This document shows positions 52,590-64,000 of a stretch of DNA of 64,000 nt, one piece after another. The stretch comes from Tetranychus cinnabarinus. Lineage: Eukaryota; Arthropoda; Arachnida; Trombidiformes; Tetranychidae. Each line of letters opens with the position of its first letter. The stretch's first letter is position 1. A model generated the notes under the pieces. It had not been told where the DNA came from. It saw only the letters and a list, made by a program, of their open reading frames with translations, and made no database searches. Position numbers and translations under genes: made by a program. The DNA lies in contig WHVY01000002.1 in assembly GCA_022266195.1 (NCBI GenBank), positions 7,889,001 through 7,953,000 of the forward strand, read 5' to 3'.

Positions 52590-55500
52590 CTGTGATAATG
52601 AAGAAAGTAAATTAGCTAATTGTCAATTAACCAGGGTTGATATGAGACAACAATGAAATAAAGGAAGAGTGAACAAAATCAAATGGTAAAAACAAAGTCA
52701 GTCTTGGTTATGAATGTGTGAACAATTTAGACCTTTTTTTCATCTCTTGTGCTTAGTAACAGCAGTTGACAAAAAACAATTATGACAAAGTAATTAATTG
52801 GTTAAAGATGATGACTATTAAGCTAATTAGAAGCTTAATAGTCATTGAATAAAGGAAAAAGTGAAATTTAGAAGAAAAAAGTTCATCATTAACGCTTTTT
52901 TTAAAGCTAAGTTGAACCTTTGCTTCCTAAATGAAAATTATGTTTAGATGAATGTTCAACAGTGAAGATGGGCCTTTATGGTTGTAATCAATCAAGAGTA
53001 TAAATTAATAGAATGAAAAATACAATCAATTTTCGTTGATATTAGGCGACAGTTTTAAATGCAATTTGTATTATTGATTGGATTGTATTTAATAAATTGT
53101 GCGTGAACAAAAATGGTGTAAAAATTGTGATCAACAAATTTGATTCATTTGACAATCGGTTTTGTTTTAAGGAGTAAAGAGGAAGAAAACATTAATGATA
53201 AATTGATGTCGACAATAAAAAAATATGGAAAATAAAGAAATGGATTTCAATGGAATCATTAAGAATGCCATCAATAAATTCAATGGATATGGAATCGAAA
53301 TGAAGACGATGAAGAGGACAATGAATATTGTAAAACAGTGACAAGCATATAAACAAGAATCATTTCTGTCGTCAGAATAACTTGAAAATTCAGTGATCCA
53401 CAAAATCATTTTTTGGTGCAACTTTACCTTAACCATTAATGAAACAACATCTATTATTGTTCCAGTTAAACATAACAATCAAACATACAAATGACGATCA
53501 TCTCATTGTTATTAATAACCTGAATGTTTGCGATAAGATTGCTGTCAGTTTATTCATGGTAATCAAATGGTAAAAGCTTGAAATGAACAATTTTCTTGGT
53601 AAACAGACAACAGATTGGTTTCATGTTTAGCTATTGGATACACCAGTCACTCCTTTGCGCCCACTTGTTCACCAATCTTCTTAAATTGTTACAGTAATTA
53701 ATGGTTAATTACCATTCTGTCAGGTTGACATTAGTAATTACCGTTGATTAGTGTGTGTGTACATCAAATAACCAGAAAAAAAGTAAAGGTATAAACAAGT
53801 TCCAAGAGAAATAAGTCAAAATTGGAAGACAGAATTATTAGGAAATAATAAGAGATTCAATGGGAAAATAGCAACAGTTTTGGGTTTCATTGTCAGACAA
53901 TTTTCTCACGTTAATAGATGAAAATGTTGAAAATCAAATAATACCAACATTGTAAAAAAGCTCACACTAATTGAATCCAAAGTCTGGTTGTCAATTGATA
54001 ACAAGAGAAAAATTTGAATCCTCTTTTTGTCACCCAATAATACTGGAAATGTTGAGCGAAATAAATTTATTCAGAAACAATTTTTAGGTGCAAGTTGAGT
54101 TAAAATGAGAGATCATTTCGAGTCTCATTTTACCCTTTCAATTTAACCCAAAATTTTATCAGATTTACTTTTTTCTTTATTCATTTTCAACTTTCTATCC
54201 TCCTTTTTTGCACTCTTTTGCCTCTTGAGGCTTTCAACTTTTATACCATTTTGTTTTGTTTGGAGAAGGCAAAAATATATAAAATTATTATCAATATCAT
54301 TACAACTTCTGTTATGCAAGTATAAAACTGTATTTGTGCATGAATTTCAGGTGTTGGAAATGAAAATTGTTTTCCTTTGAAAAAAGGTAAAATAAACAAA
54401 ATGAAAATAAACGCAACTATAAATCCTAAATCAAACTGTACTTCAATACAATATTGTTTACCCAAAATTTCAGCCTGAGAAATGGGAATATTTTTCATTC
54501 CTCAATCGAAATGTTGATGTAAATCTTTCTTATTCACCATCATTTTCACCCTTTTCAATAATCAACTCATCAATATTTGATAGACTTTATGTTTCACTAT
54601 CAACTTGATTTACTTTCATCTAACTCAATGTTATTTATAGTCCGATGAGTTAAACACCGATTATAAACATGATCACAATATAAATCTTGCTATTTTAGTC
54701 TTGTAACAGTAGCTATTTTCAAACATCACAGTTACACCATTTTACCTTATCATTTCATATAATCATAGAGTTCAATCTTTTGGATGAACCTTGAATAGCA
54801 AATGATTATACAGACTCTAATATTAAACCATAACACAGCATATGTAACAAGCAATTTGTTATTGATTCTTGTAGTTTGACTTCTAACATTTACAGTTGAT
54901 TGGTATTCAGTTGAAATGCCTGGAATCCTTGTTAACATTGATAAGATGGTGAACCAAGAATGGGTTTATAATTAATCTTCGTTAGCCAGTCAATAAAGTT
55001 GATTCATAATTTCATTTCCAATCCAATTATTCCATTATTTGAAAATCTTTCTAAGGGTAAAAATTATAAAATAAAAATAAAGCAATCAATAAAATGAAAT
55101 ATCAAGCAATCCAGTCGCAACAGTTAATTGTTGAAGTACAATTGTTACATTTTAGCTTATTCATTTGTCTCGTTAAGGTTTGAATTTTCAAATTGGGTTT
55201 TTCTGGTTCAATCAATGTAAAAATATTTCAAAATGTAAACGTCTTCAAAATTTTGAAATCAATTTGTTTGCCATTTTTTACTGCTTTTTTCTTGCTACCT
55301 TCAATTGCATATATTTTTCGTGTAATCAATTGTCCATTTTTCAGGTAAACAAACTTTTCTCAAACCATTTAGAGACATTTTAAATGCCTCTTGAGAGGTA
55401 AAAAAACATGCAGCAAACAACTTTTACCCAACAGCTATATTTTTGTTTGGTATATAATATTATATGTTTGAGTAAAGCAAGAATCAAACAAGATTTAGAG

Positions 55501-58500
55501 AAATGGCAAAACAATTTGTCAAAAAATAACGAGAAAATAAACGAGAAGAGAAAAAGAAAAGAAATTTGAAACATTATTGAGAAACAGCAATTGCTGAGTT
55601 TCAGTTCATGTTTACCATTAAATAATAGTTGCAACCCTTTTCTGGTTCTCTTGCATTAGCTAAATAAATATCATAAATGCATATCAATACTGTATTAGTT
55701 ATGGGAAGGTAAAGGAAGAAAAAAAGGAATTGAGAAAAAAAAATCCTTTGAAACTCATTTGAATTGAAGATGTATCAAGTAAAAGTGTTTCATGTTGACA
55801 CCCTGTCGACTTTCCTTGAGATTTATTAAATATGTGAAATTAAGGCTCATCTGAATGTTGCTCAGAGAAAATTATTTGAATCCATTTTTCTCATCCAAGA
55901 AAAAGTTTCTTCTTCTTCTGGTTTCCCAACAGCTAATAGTATTGATCAGTATTGAAATTTACATGTTGGAGGTAATATTTCTTTTGAAAAGTTTTGCTAC
56001 CTTGAGTAAAAAAACCTTTTCCACTTTCATCTTTATAATGATGTTTGATGCTCTCTTTATACTTTTCATCATCATCATTTGAAACAGTTATATCAGATGC
56101 ATTTACGTCCTCATCATGAAAATCAGTTTCGTCTATTTATTCTGATATTTATTCTGCTACTTTTCCTTATCATCTTTTTACTGCTTTCTATCTGCTTTTT
56201 CTTCATATTCTTCTTGCTCCAAGATATTGATGGGTTGAGTCTTGAACTTTTTTCGCCTTGTACTCCTCCAGTTGATATAAACATTCATGAATAGACCAAA
56301 GTGTATAGATAAATACATATTATCTAGATAGATCCATCCTTGAGCAATATTATCTTTAGTCTGTCTTATCCTTTTCCTATTCTCCTTCGGGGTAATTTTG
56401 TATTCTAACGAGAGTCAGCAATGAAATCTTTAGTTTTTGATGAATATTCGCATGGATTCCCATAAAATCTCATGAATAATCGACAAACCGAAAGAAAAAT
56501 TTTTCTCATTCTGCTGTCCATTAAAAGTGTGTGTGAAAAGCAAAGGGCAAAAATCTGAGTAAAAATGAATGAACAAGAAAATTATGATGTTTGAAATTAA
56601 TCCATTAAAAGAATTAGTCGAATTGGATGAAATGATATCAATAAATATTAGATTGAACATTACCTTTCATCTATCCATAAGACGTATGGATAATGTTAAA
56701 AATGATAGATTGGCTTTTTTCCCCAGTGAAAATAGATGGATAAGTAAAATTTTGAAGTGAAAAACAAGTAAACGCATGAATGTTATCCCCAGATAACCAA
56801 CGGTTCATTAACAGTTTAATTAAAACATTGAAACTCTATCAAAATCAATTTCAACCATTAACCTTCACTAAGCCTGAAATACTTGATGAATAAAGATGAA
56901 AAAGAAAGCATGACAAAAATGATAAATTCAAAGGTTGAAAAGAGAAAAAAAATGTAGAAATAGATTGATGAGTCAACACTAAATGATTTACAAAACTGAT
57001 TAAACAGAATGTCATGAAGAATCAGGTGGAAAAATGTTCAGCTTAATTGAGTCCATTGAGTGGCACAATTTAAATTAATAAAGCCACTGAAATGATGTGT
57101 GTTGAAGTCAGAATAAAGAGTGTAATCCACTGAGGAATCAGAAAAGGTGGCAACAGGCATGTTTCTTCACAATCAACAGCTTGTCAATAACAGATAGTAA
57201 TACACAAATTTCCATTAAATTAAATGACAAAATTGAAAATTAATTACTAAATCACAAAAATAATCAAACGTTTTAAGGAGTTTACATAACAGTTATCTAA
57301 CCCAAATAGGCTTCTTTACTCTTTACCCAAATCTTGGCGGTTAAGACAACCAGAAATTAAAGGGGTCATTACCTAATTACACCCTTTACCTAGCAAATGA
57401 CAAAATTAATAAATAATATAAAATAAATATAAAATTCCCGATTTTCCAGCCAATTCACCTATGAATCAAATATGAATTAAATTGCGAAATTGATACTAAA
57501 AAATGGTATTAATTTTTAAAAATGCAAAATCCATCAGCGAATTAATGTAACCAGAAATGATTTACGAGCAAATAGCAAACAAACAACAGCTATGATCAAC
57601 TACGAATGTTGATACAAAAAATCTCAACTCTCTTCAATCAGATTGATGTAGCATTAAAAATTTACAAAATACAGCATTTTGTGAAACAATCTACTGATGT
57701 TGAAAAATTAATTTGCCAAAATTTTACAGACTTCATTAATATATTGATAGTTACATGAGAGTATTGAGAAAGTTGAATGAATAAAAAAGGTTAAAGACAA
57801 AAAGCATAAACATAACACTAAAGGTTAAACCCAAAGCTTTATACCGATCAAACCCTTTCAAGATTTAAGATTGAATCATTAATTTATCAAGTGAAACGAG
57901 CAAACTGTTGATTAATGAACAATTAATGCAGATAAATTGATTGTTTACTCCAACACTTTAATAAATAAAAGATTGATATTGAAAGACAAATATGAAAAAT
58001 GAATAAAAAATGAGAATCAAAAATTAAATTTCTTCGTTGATCCTCATCTTTTGAACTCTCTTTTTCATCCAAGCCTTATTAATATGGCAAATGATCATTA
58101 TTTTGCTAAATTTACCTAAACCTGTTTGATAAATGACGAGAAAATTGTCAACATTGAACAATCAAGAAAAGCTAGACAATTAAAGAAGTGATCTTCAGAA
58201 ATGATCAAGACTTGATTAGGACTTGACACAATTAGAGATGAGAAAATGTCTATTAACGTCAATTTTCCTCTCCTTAAATTGCCAAAATTAGCTGTAAAGT
58301 AATCGGAATGTTTAATGTTAATTGCAAGGTTAAAATTGATTAAACAACTTCACCAAATTGCACCGTTAAATGTTCCCAATCGACTGATCAAACGAGAGTT
58401 TAAAGTAATGTTTAAAATAGCCAAAGGTTTGAAAGATTGCTTTCATTGTTATCAAAATAGTAAACATAAATAAGCTGAAAAGACCTAAATATTAACTCAA

Positions 58501-61500
58501 CAATCATCATTATCATTATTAAATTACGCCAAGTCTTTGATCAGTTTCTTTGATCTAACATCTTAACCATTTTTTATCATTTCTTCCCATTGATATTGAA
58601 CCAAAGACTCGATGATCACGTCCATTCAAGTGGTAACCCAATAACCAAATAACTTGATCCTCAAAAGGCTCATCATTACCAACAACAATATCCAAGATAA
58701 TCATAATGTAATAATGATGATAACGTAGAGTCTACATTGACTCTTGAAATTGCTTTACACTTTTTTCAACCCTTGAACAACAACACAAAAAACACCAAAA
58801 AAACCAGCTAATATCATACATATTATCATCAAAATATTTTTTCACTTTCAACATCCAAAGTAAACCGATTTTCATCCTTTTCTCATCCAAGTCTAGCTCT
58901 TGAAATATACACTCGATTATCACCAGTATATTGGTTTTAATAAAGAATCGAGTATATAAAGCAAAGGGTAAAATGGTTTATTGGAAGCAAACAGAATAAA
59001 ATGGAAAACTTTTAAACTGTTTCTTTTGTCAAAATGACAAATAAATGTCTCTCAATGCCTTTCGCACCTAAACTTGTCCAATTTTTCCCTGTCATCCAAA
59101 AGGAACTTTTCACAATGAATTTCCTAGATTTTCTCATTTTTACCTCGATCTCTATTTAAACCAGTTTATCACCTACTTTTCAATCTCATTTACCCTCCAG
59201 GTTTAGACAATTTAAACATTTTACGACCGACCACTGACCCAAGTTTAATATCATCTTGATCATAGCAACTTTAGCTCATCTTGTTTGGTCAACTATTCAA
59301 CTCCCACCTTAACTTGGAGGTAAACCTATTGCTAGAAGTAATAAATTTTGATTCTCGCTTTTTTTTCTTCCTTCCAAAATCGATATTAGTTTCTGAATTA
59401 AAAGCCGATTCTCGCAAATTTCATCATTTTTATGCAAAGTAATTCTGGGAATCAAAGATGTTGGCTAAATGTAAATGAAGTTTGTAAAACAAATTGAACC
59501 TTTAAAATATAATAGATTGAACAAAAATTTTATTCAAAATGAAAATGTTGCAATAAAAGAGATTCATTCATCACAGAAAGATTGGTAAATCAAGCTTTGA
59601 ATTGATTGCTCCTGAATGAATTTAATCAATTAAAAGGGATTTCATAGAAAAATAAATTTCCTTTCAAAAGTTGTCTTTTAATAACCAACACTCCAGATAC
59701 ACTCCCAACAAAACTCCCAGCAAACTTGCTAAGAAAACTCTCGACACTGGAATAACACTGAGAAAACGTGGAATCAAGTCGAAACTCTCTTCGTTTTCTA
59801 ATAAAGTTCAACAATTAGCTCTTGATATTAGAAGCCACTTATTTCTTATTAACCCAATATCATCATCTATCATTCGTTTAGCAAATGCTTTCTTCTCATT
59901 CATACTCAAAATGCATAGCAATTACTGTTCTGTTTGGATAAAAATATGAAAATAATATTATTAGTTCAACTAAAAGCCTCAGGGAATCATGAAAATTGAT
60001 AAATTTTCATTAAAATAGTGAAAAAACATTGAAGTAAAAGTTTAATGTAAATATTAATTATATCAACAGATTTTCATCATCTTTTCATCCATCGATACCA
60101 TTAAACAATAGACTAAACAATAATGAAATTTTGTCTTATTTATCAATAATAATGAATTTCTTGTAAATCATTTCATTGAAATGATTAATATTCAAGTTAA
60201 TGATTGAGTCAAGCGTTTTGTAAAAATATTAAATGATTTCAAACTTGTTTTGTTTCAGGTAAATCTGGTTAAATCTTGGAGTCAAGAGTTATAAAGATTG
60301 TAACAGTTAATTTCAATTGAAATTAATCATTTGATCAAGCAATTATTTACACTATTTTGTAATTAGCAAAACCTTGTTCAAACATTTAATCATTGGTAAA
60401 ATATTAAACATTGAGTAGACTTATCTTGAGGTGACCTTTTCTGGTTAAAGCTGAAAGGCTTTCGCTGAACCCAAAAATAGGAGTTTATGTAGGAACAGAA
60501 TTAACTTCAACCTTTCGATGACCAAAAAATGAATTTCCAATCTGAAAATGTTCACAGGGTTCGAAATTCAATGAAAACCAGAATTATTTTTGTAACAATC
60601 TATTGATAACTCTCCATTGAACACACATTGTTAGGTCTTTAAAATGGCTCAAAATGTTTCAATTCAAGTGCAGATTTTATCAAATTAATTAAACATCAAA
60701 ATAGCAATTTAGCAATGGAAAGCAAAAAGGAAAATCAAAATTTTTCAAATTCTCGAAATGGTTGAAGGAAATTAAATGAAAAGTTTAATAATAATGCAAC
60801 TGATTATTGTAATAGGAACACAAAGAAACAGAAAATTTGATTAGCCTTAAGTCATTGACTAAATTAGCAACAAGTGAATAACAATTACCCTGACGACTAA
60901 GAATTTAATTATTAACAATTTACTATTGGAAAGGTTAAAAGAGTAAAAGAAGATTCTTTTGATTCTTTTGATTCTAGATTCTTTCCTTAAACACTGTTGC
61001 CTGTGAATAATTTAAATTCACAATTTAATATCTAAAATGGTTAATGATTGAAAAACAACTGATTTTCAGGGGAAACTTGGGAAAAAAGATTTATTCCTCA
61101 AGAAATTGCTACAATATTGAATCAGATTTTATTTGCTTCTTAGTCTGAATTTACTTTAATATAAAACTCAGTGACGTCTAGAAAAAGGTAAATATTTATA
61201 CTTTCATGATATTACTAATGAGTTGATTAACGTTCATTCAGATTCACAACTGTAATAATTGATGATAATAATAATTTAAGAAGTGCAAGAAAAATGAATG
61301 TTCAAATGAAGGGAAACATTTATGATTATCTTGCTTTTTCATGGCTTTCAGATGAATGGATATTTTGCTATTTGTATCAGACAAATGGTTTACCGTTGAA
61401 ATGAGATGCTGATTAAACTAGACAATTGTGAAAGTTAAAGTGATATAAATAGATGGTGAAGCGATCAACTGGCTAGAAGCGAGAAAATGTTGAATATTTC

Positions 61501-64000
61501 ATTTTTCACTGCATTTCCAGTTTGATTCATTGTAACATTTCATGGTGAAAAATGGTTGAATTACAAAGGAATAACAATTTTCAATTATTCTCTTAATAAC
61601 TCTCTATGAATATCAACATTGTAACAAGGTTTTTTCAATCTTTTGTCTGGCCATCGTAAACTGACAAGTTTAAGGTTAAATGTAAATGTTATTGAAAGTA
61701 CCATCTGTCAGAAGATATATCAAGCTGAAGATCAGTTTATTGTTTCAATTTAACACATGATGAATGGGCTTGTCAAAGGTTGACCATTGAGATTACATTT
61801 ACAGTCAACTTGAACATTGAATAACGCATTGGTTAACATTTGTAAGAGTTGAGTCTCGATTTCAATTGTATATCTTTCAATATGGATACTTGAGACTTTG
61901 GATTAAGAGATTTATTAGGAATGTTTCTCGTAATGATCTTTCAGAAACTCATGGTTGCAAGAAATTCTGGTTTCGTGATTACATTTTTGGATGTTTCAAT
62001 GGATCGTTTCAATGTGTGATTGAGTTTGGGTTGAAGGATATCAATAGATTGATGATTGCATGATTTACTGGAATTATTTTTCAATGAGATCTTTATTACT
62101 CCAGATTTACTGATTCACTGTTTCAGATCAAATGCTTGATTACGGGTTCATCTTCTTAATTTGATTTGTAAAAACGAGACTGAATAATTAATCTTTGATT
62201 AGTAGTAATTACATTTCGGAACTGGTTACAGAATAAATTTTTGTTATTTTGTCTATTTAGACGATCTATTTATTAGATTTCAACATTTACCAGAGTTTCA
62301 ACAATGTCAACAAGGTTTGCAAATTAGATCTGACAATTAAGTGATCAAATGTAAGATTAAATGTAATTCAAAATGAAGTTTCACTTTGAATGACACTGAT
62401 AGGATATTTATTCAACAAAATGAGACTTCTTTTCATTTTTCACTCTTGACTGTAAATCTTCAAAATCCTCATTTTTTCATTGATACTTTTTCCGATGAAA
62501 ACTTTTCTAATCCATTCATAATTGTATTTTGAATCGTTAACGTCACTGAAGTGATGTTAAAAAGACGCAAGAGCAATTCTGGGAATTCAGTGAAAGAAAT
62601 TCTTTCTCTCAATTTGTCTCAATCGGACAAAGGTTGACAATCACAACCTTACTGAGTAATGGCATCAATAGGAAAAAAGCAAATGCAATAATCGCAGACA
62701 AAATGTTCGTCAACTGGGAATTAAAATTTGCAGGTTTACTATGAACTTCAAGAAATCCCAAGAAACTCTCAAGAGTTTCAAGTGCAAAATATTTATATCA
62801 AAATGTTTATAAAATGTTGAACGATTAACTTCAACATCGTTGGACTCATCATAGCATTCACGCTTATCCAATTTGTTGGTATTCACATCAATAAGATTGA
62901 AAACCCTGGCTTCATAAGATGTTTTAGAAAAGATTAAAACTCGAGTTTAATTTTTCAAACCAATTTCTAACTTGAAGTTGAAAGTTTCATGATTGATCAC
63001 TTCTCTAATGAACAAGCAATGTTGGTCAAAGTGAACAGAGAATGAAAAACAAAACTTGAAAGCAAAACTGAAACAAGCTCCAAGTCTAACCATTAAAATG
63101 ATATGCAAAAAATTAAGGCACAAAACTTGGAGTATTTGATAATAATAGACTTGTTATTATGATACATTTTTCCAAACTTTCCTTGAAACTTGGAGGAAAC
63201 AAGAATTTTGAATTTAACAAACTCTTGTTCAATATTTCTCAACCTTCCTCAACTTTCTTCCTCAAGTGTTGGATAGACTGTCAATTGAAAAATCAATAGG
63301 TAAAAGAAAAGGTAAAGTGTCTCAACAAATTTCAACCTTTTTTTACACTTTCATTATTGGGTTGATTATCATAGCACGACAATCCAATAAGACTGTTGGA
63401 AGGTAATCATTCTAATGATACTTTAAATTGCATTTCAACCTAACAAGCAATTCTCATTATTTTTTTCCGCTTCTCTCTACCTTTCATCTCTGACTTGAAA
63501 AGGTTTGCCTGAAAAAAGCAATCAAATTCACCTTTAAATTGATATCGACCAACAATTCTTGTTTTGTTGTTTCGTTGGTTTGATTGTGTGACTGTGATTA
63601 AGTGCCAACCATTTGTTAGGATTAATAAATGGCTTTCCTTCATTTGCATCATTAATAATCAGAGTTACAATGAAATAATTATTTTTAGAGCAAAATCTTT
63701 TTTTCCACTTTTCTTTTCAACATTGAAACGTTTAGATTGAGTTGATCAAGTTTCGAGTAAGACTTTCAAAGATCCAAATCTGATTGAACAATCAATTGGA
63801 AAGGTTGTTAACAGTTGTTACTCGATTTAATATACATGATAAGGATAACGATAAGATTATTACATGATTTACTGGGAGTTAGTGCAGGGAGTTTGGGACT
63901 TGATAATGCTGATGGTAAATGATGGTAAAACAAGTGAACTGGAAAATATTGAACTTTCCAAAACACTTATCTTCTTCCCTTCAGGCTATTGGTCACAATG
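52590..64000. other. AT-rich DNA with no supported gene; possible GPCR introns
   Basis: 11.4 kb in which I find no exon that I can defend on either strand. Frames such as 53167-53478, 54241-54498 and 55380-55634 (minus) are hydrophobic because of T-rich DNA and have no GPCR or other family motif. A locally less AT-rich stretch at 59671-59830 has a Lys-rich open frame without ATG. If the GPCR's 5' exons lie further right, all of this is intron. Confidence 0.5.

Noticed and set aside
53167..53478. Possible TM5 exon of the GPCR
   Set aside because: One frame reads VYMLVTVLQYSL, a little like TM5, but the following bases give a Ser run and then stop, and no donor in phase was found.
57790..57870. 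Minus-strand FDRY followed by hydrophobic codons, resembling a GPCR TM3/TM4 junction
   Set aside because: A stop codon lies seven codons before the DRY and the sequence before it is not TM3-like.
63440..63652. 70-codon minus frame near the window end
   Set aside because: No domain, no splice support, ordinary AT-rich composition.

Overview
The window looks like nuclear DNA of a small-genome arthropod, most likely a mite or another chelicerate. It is strongly AT-rich, most introns in the gene bodies are short with GT..AG borders, and the tropomyosin C-terminus ends in DQTFAELTGY, the form found in mite tropomyosins. Nothing bacterial or viral in origin dominates it. The species assignment is inference.

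Layout. 758-1214 (+): the last three exons of a tropomyosin gene. 2047-2991: a decayed tandem copy of the same region. About 3350-19513: a large non-coding foldback (inverted-repeat) element, split by a 13.2 kb Ty3/gypsy-type LTR retrotransposon (6166-19342, coding on the minus strand) with two apparently identical 975 bp LTRs and a CAAC target duplication. 20309-20749 (+): three middle exons of another, truncated tropomyosin copy. 21174-22310 (+): intronless DPH7, the WD-repeat diphthine methylesterase. 22906-26550 (-): a ZC3H4/suppressor-of-sable type CCCH zinc-finger protein. 28191-28859 (+): mitochondrial ribosomal protein bL32m. 29063-29437 (-): a small secreted protein of unknown function. 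34038-50252 (+): a perlecan gene whose 17 exons I could join in one open frame (6846 nt, 2281 residues), plus an alternative first exon and an alternative last exon. 51256-52589 (-): the last three coding exons of a peptide-type rhodopsin-family GPCR. From 52590 to the end I can support no exon; it may be introns of the GPCR gene.

The most unusual object is the retrotransposon. After gag, protease, reverse transcriptase, RNase H and integrase, its reading frame stays open for a further ~1800 codons. The last 1315 codons look like a separate protein (start ATG at 11130) with a RING/TRAF-like cysteine cluster followed by a domain that aligns along its length with the REXO/ISG20 family of DEDDh 3'-5' exonucleases, but with the four catalytic acidic residues replaced. 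The stretch just before this start resembles the element's own 5' leader. An LTR element carrying a catalytically dead REXO-like domain is, to my knowledge, undescribed, and the lack of decay and matching LTRs point to recent activity.

The cellular genes are unrelated housekeeping and matrix genes (translation-factor modification, transcription restriction, mitochondrial translation, basement membrane, peptide signalling); I see no cluster acting as one pathway.
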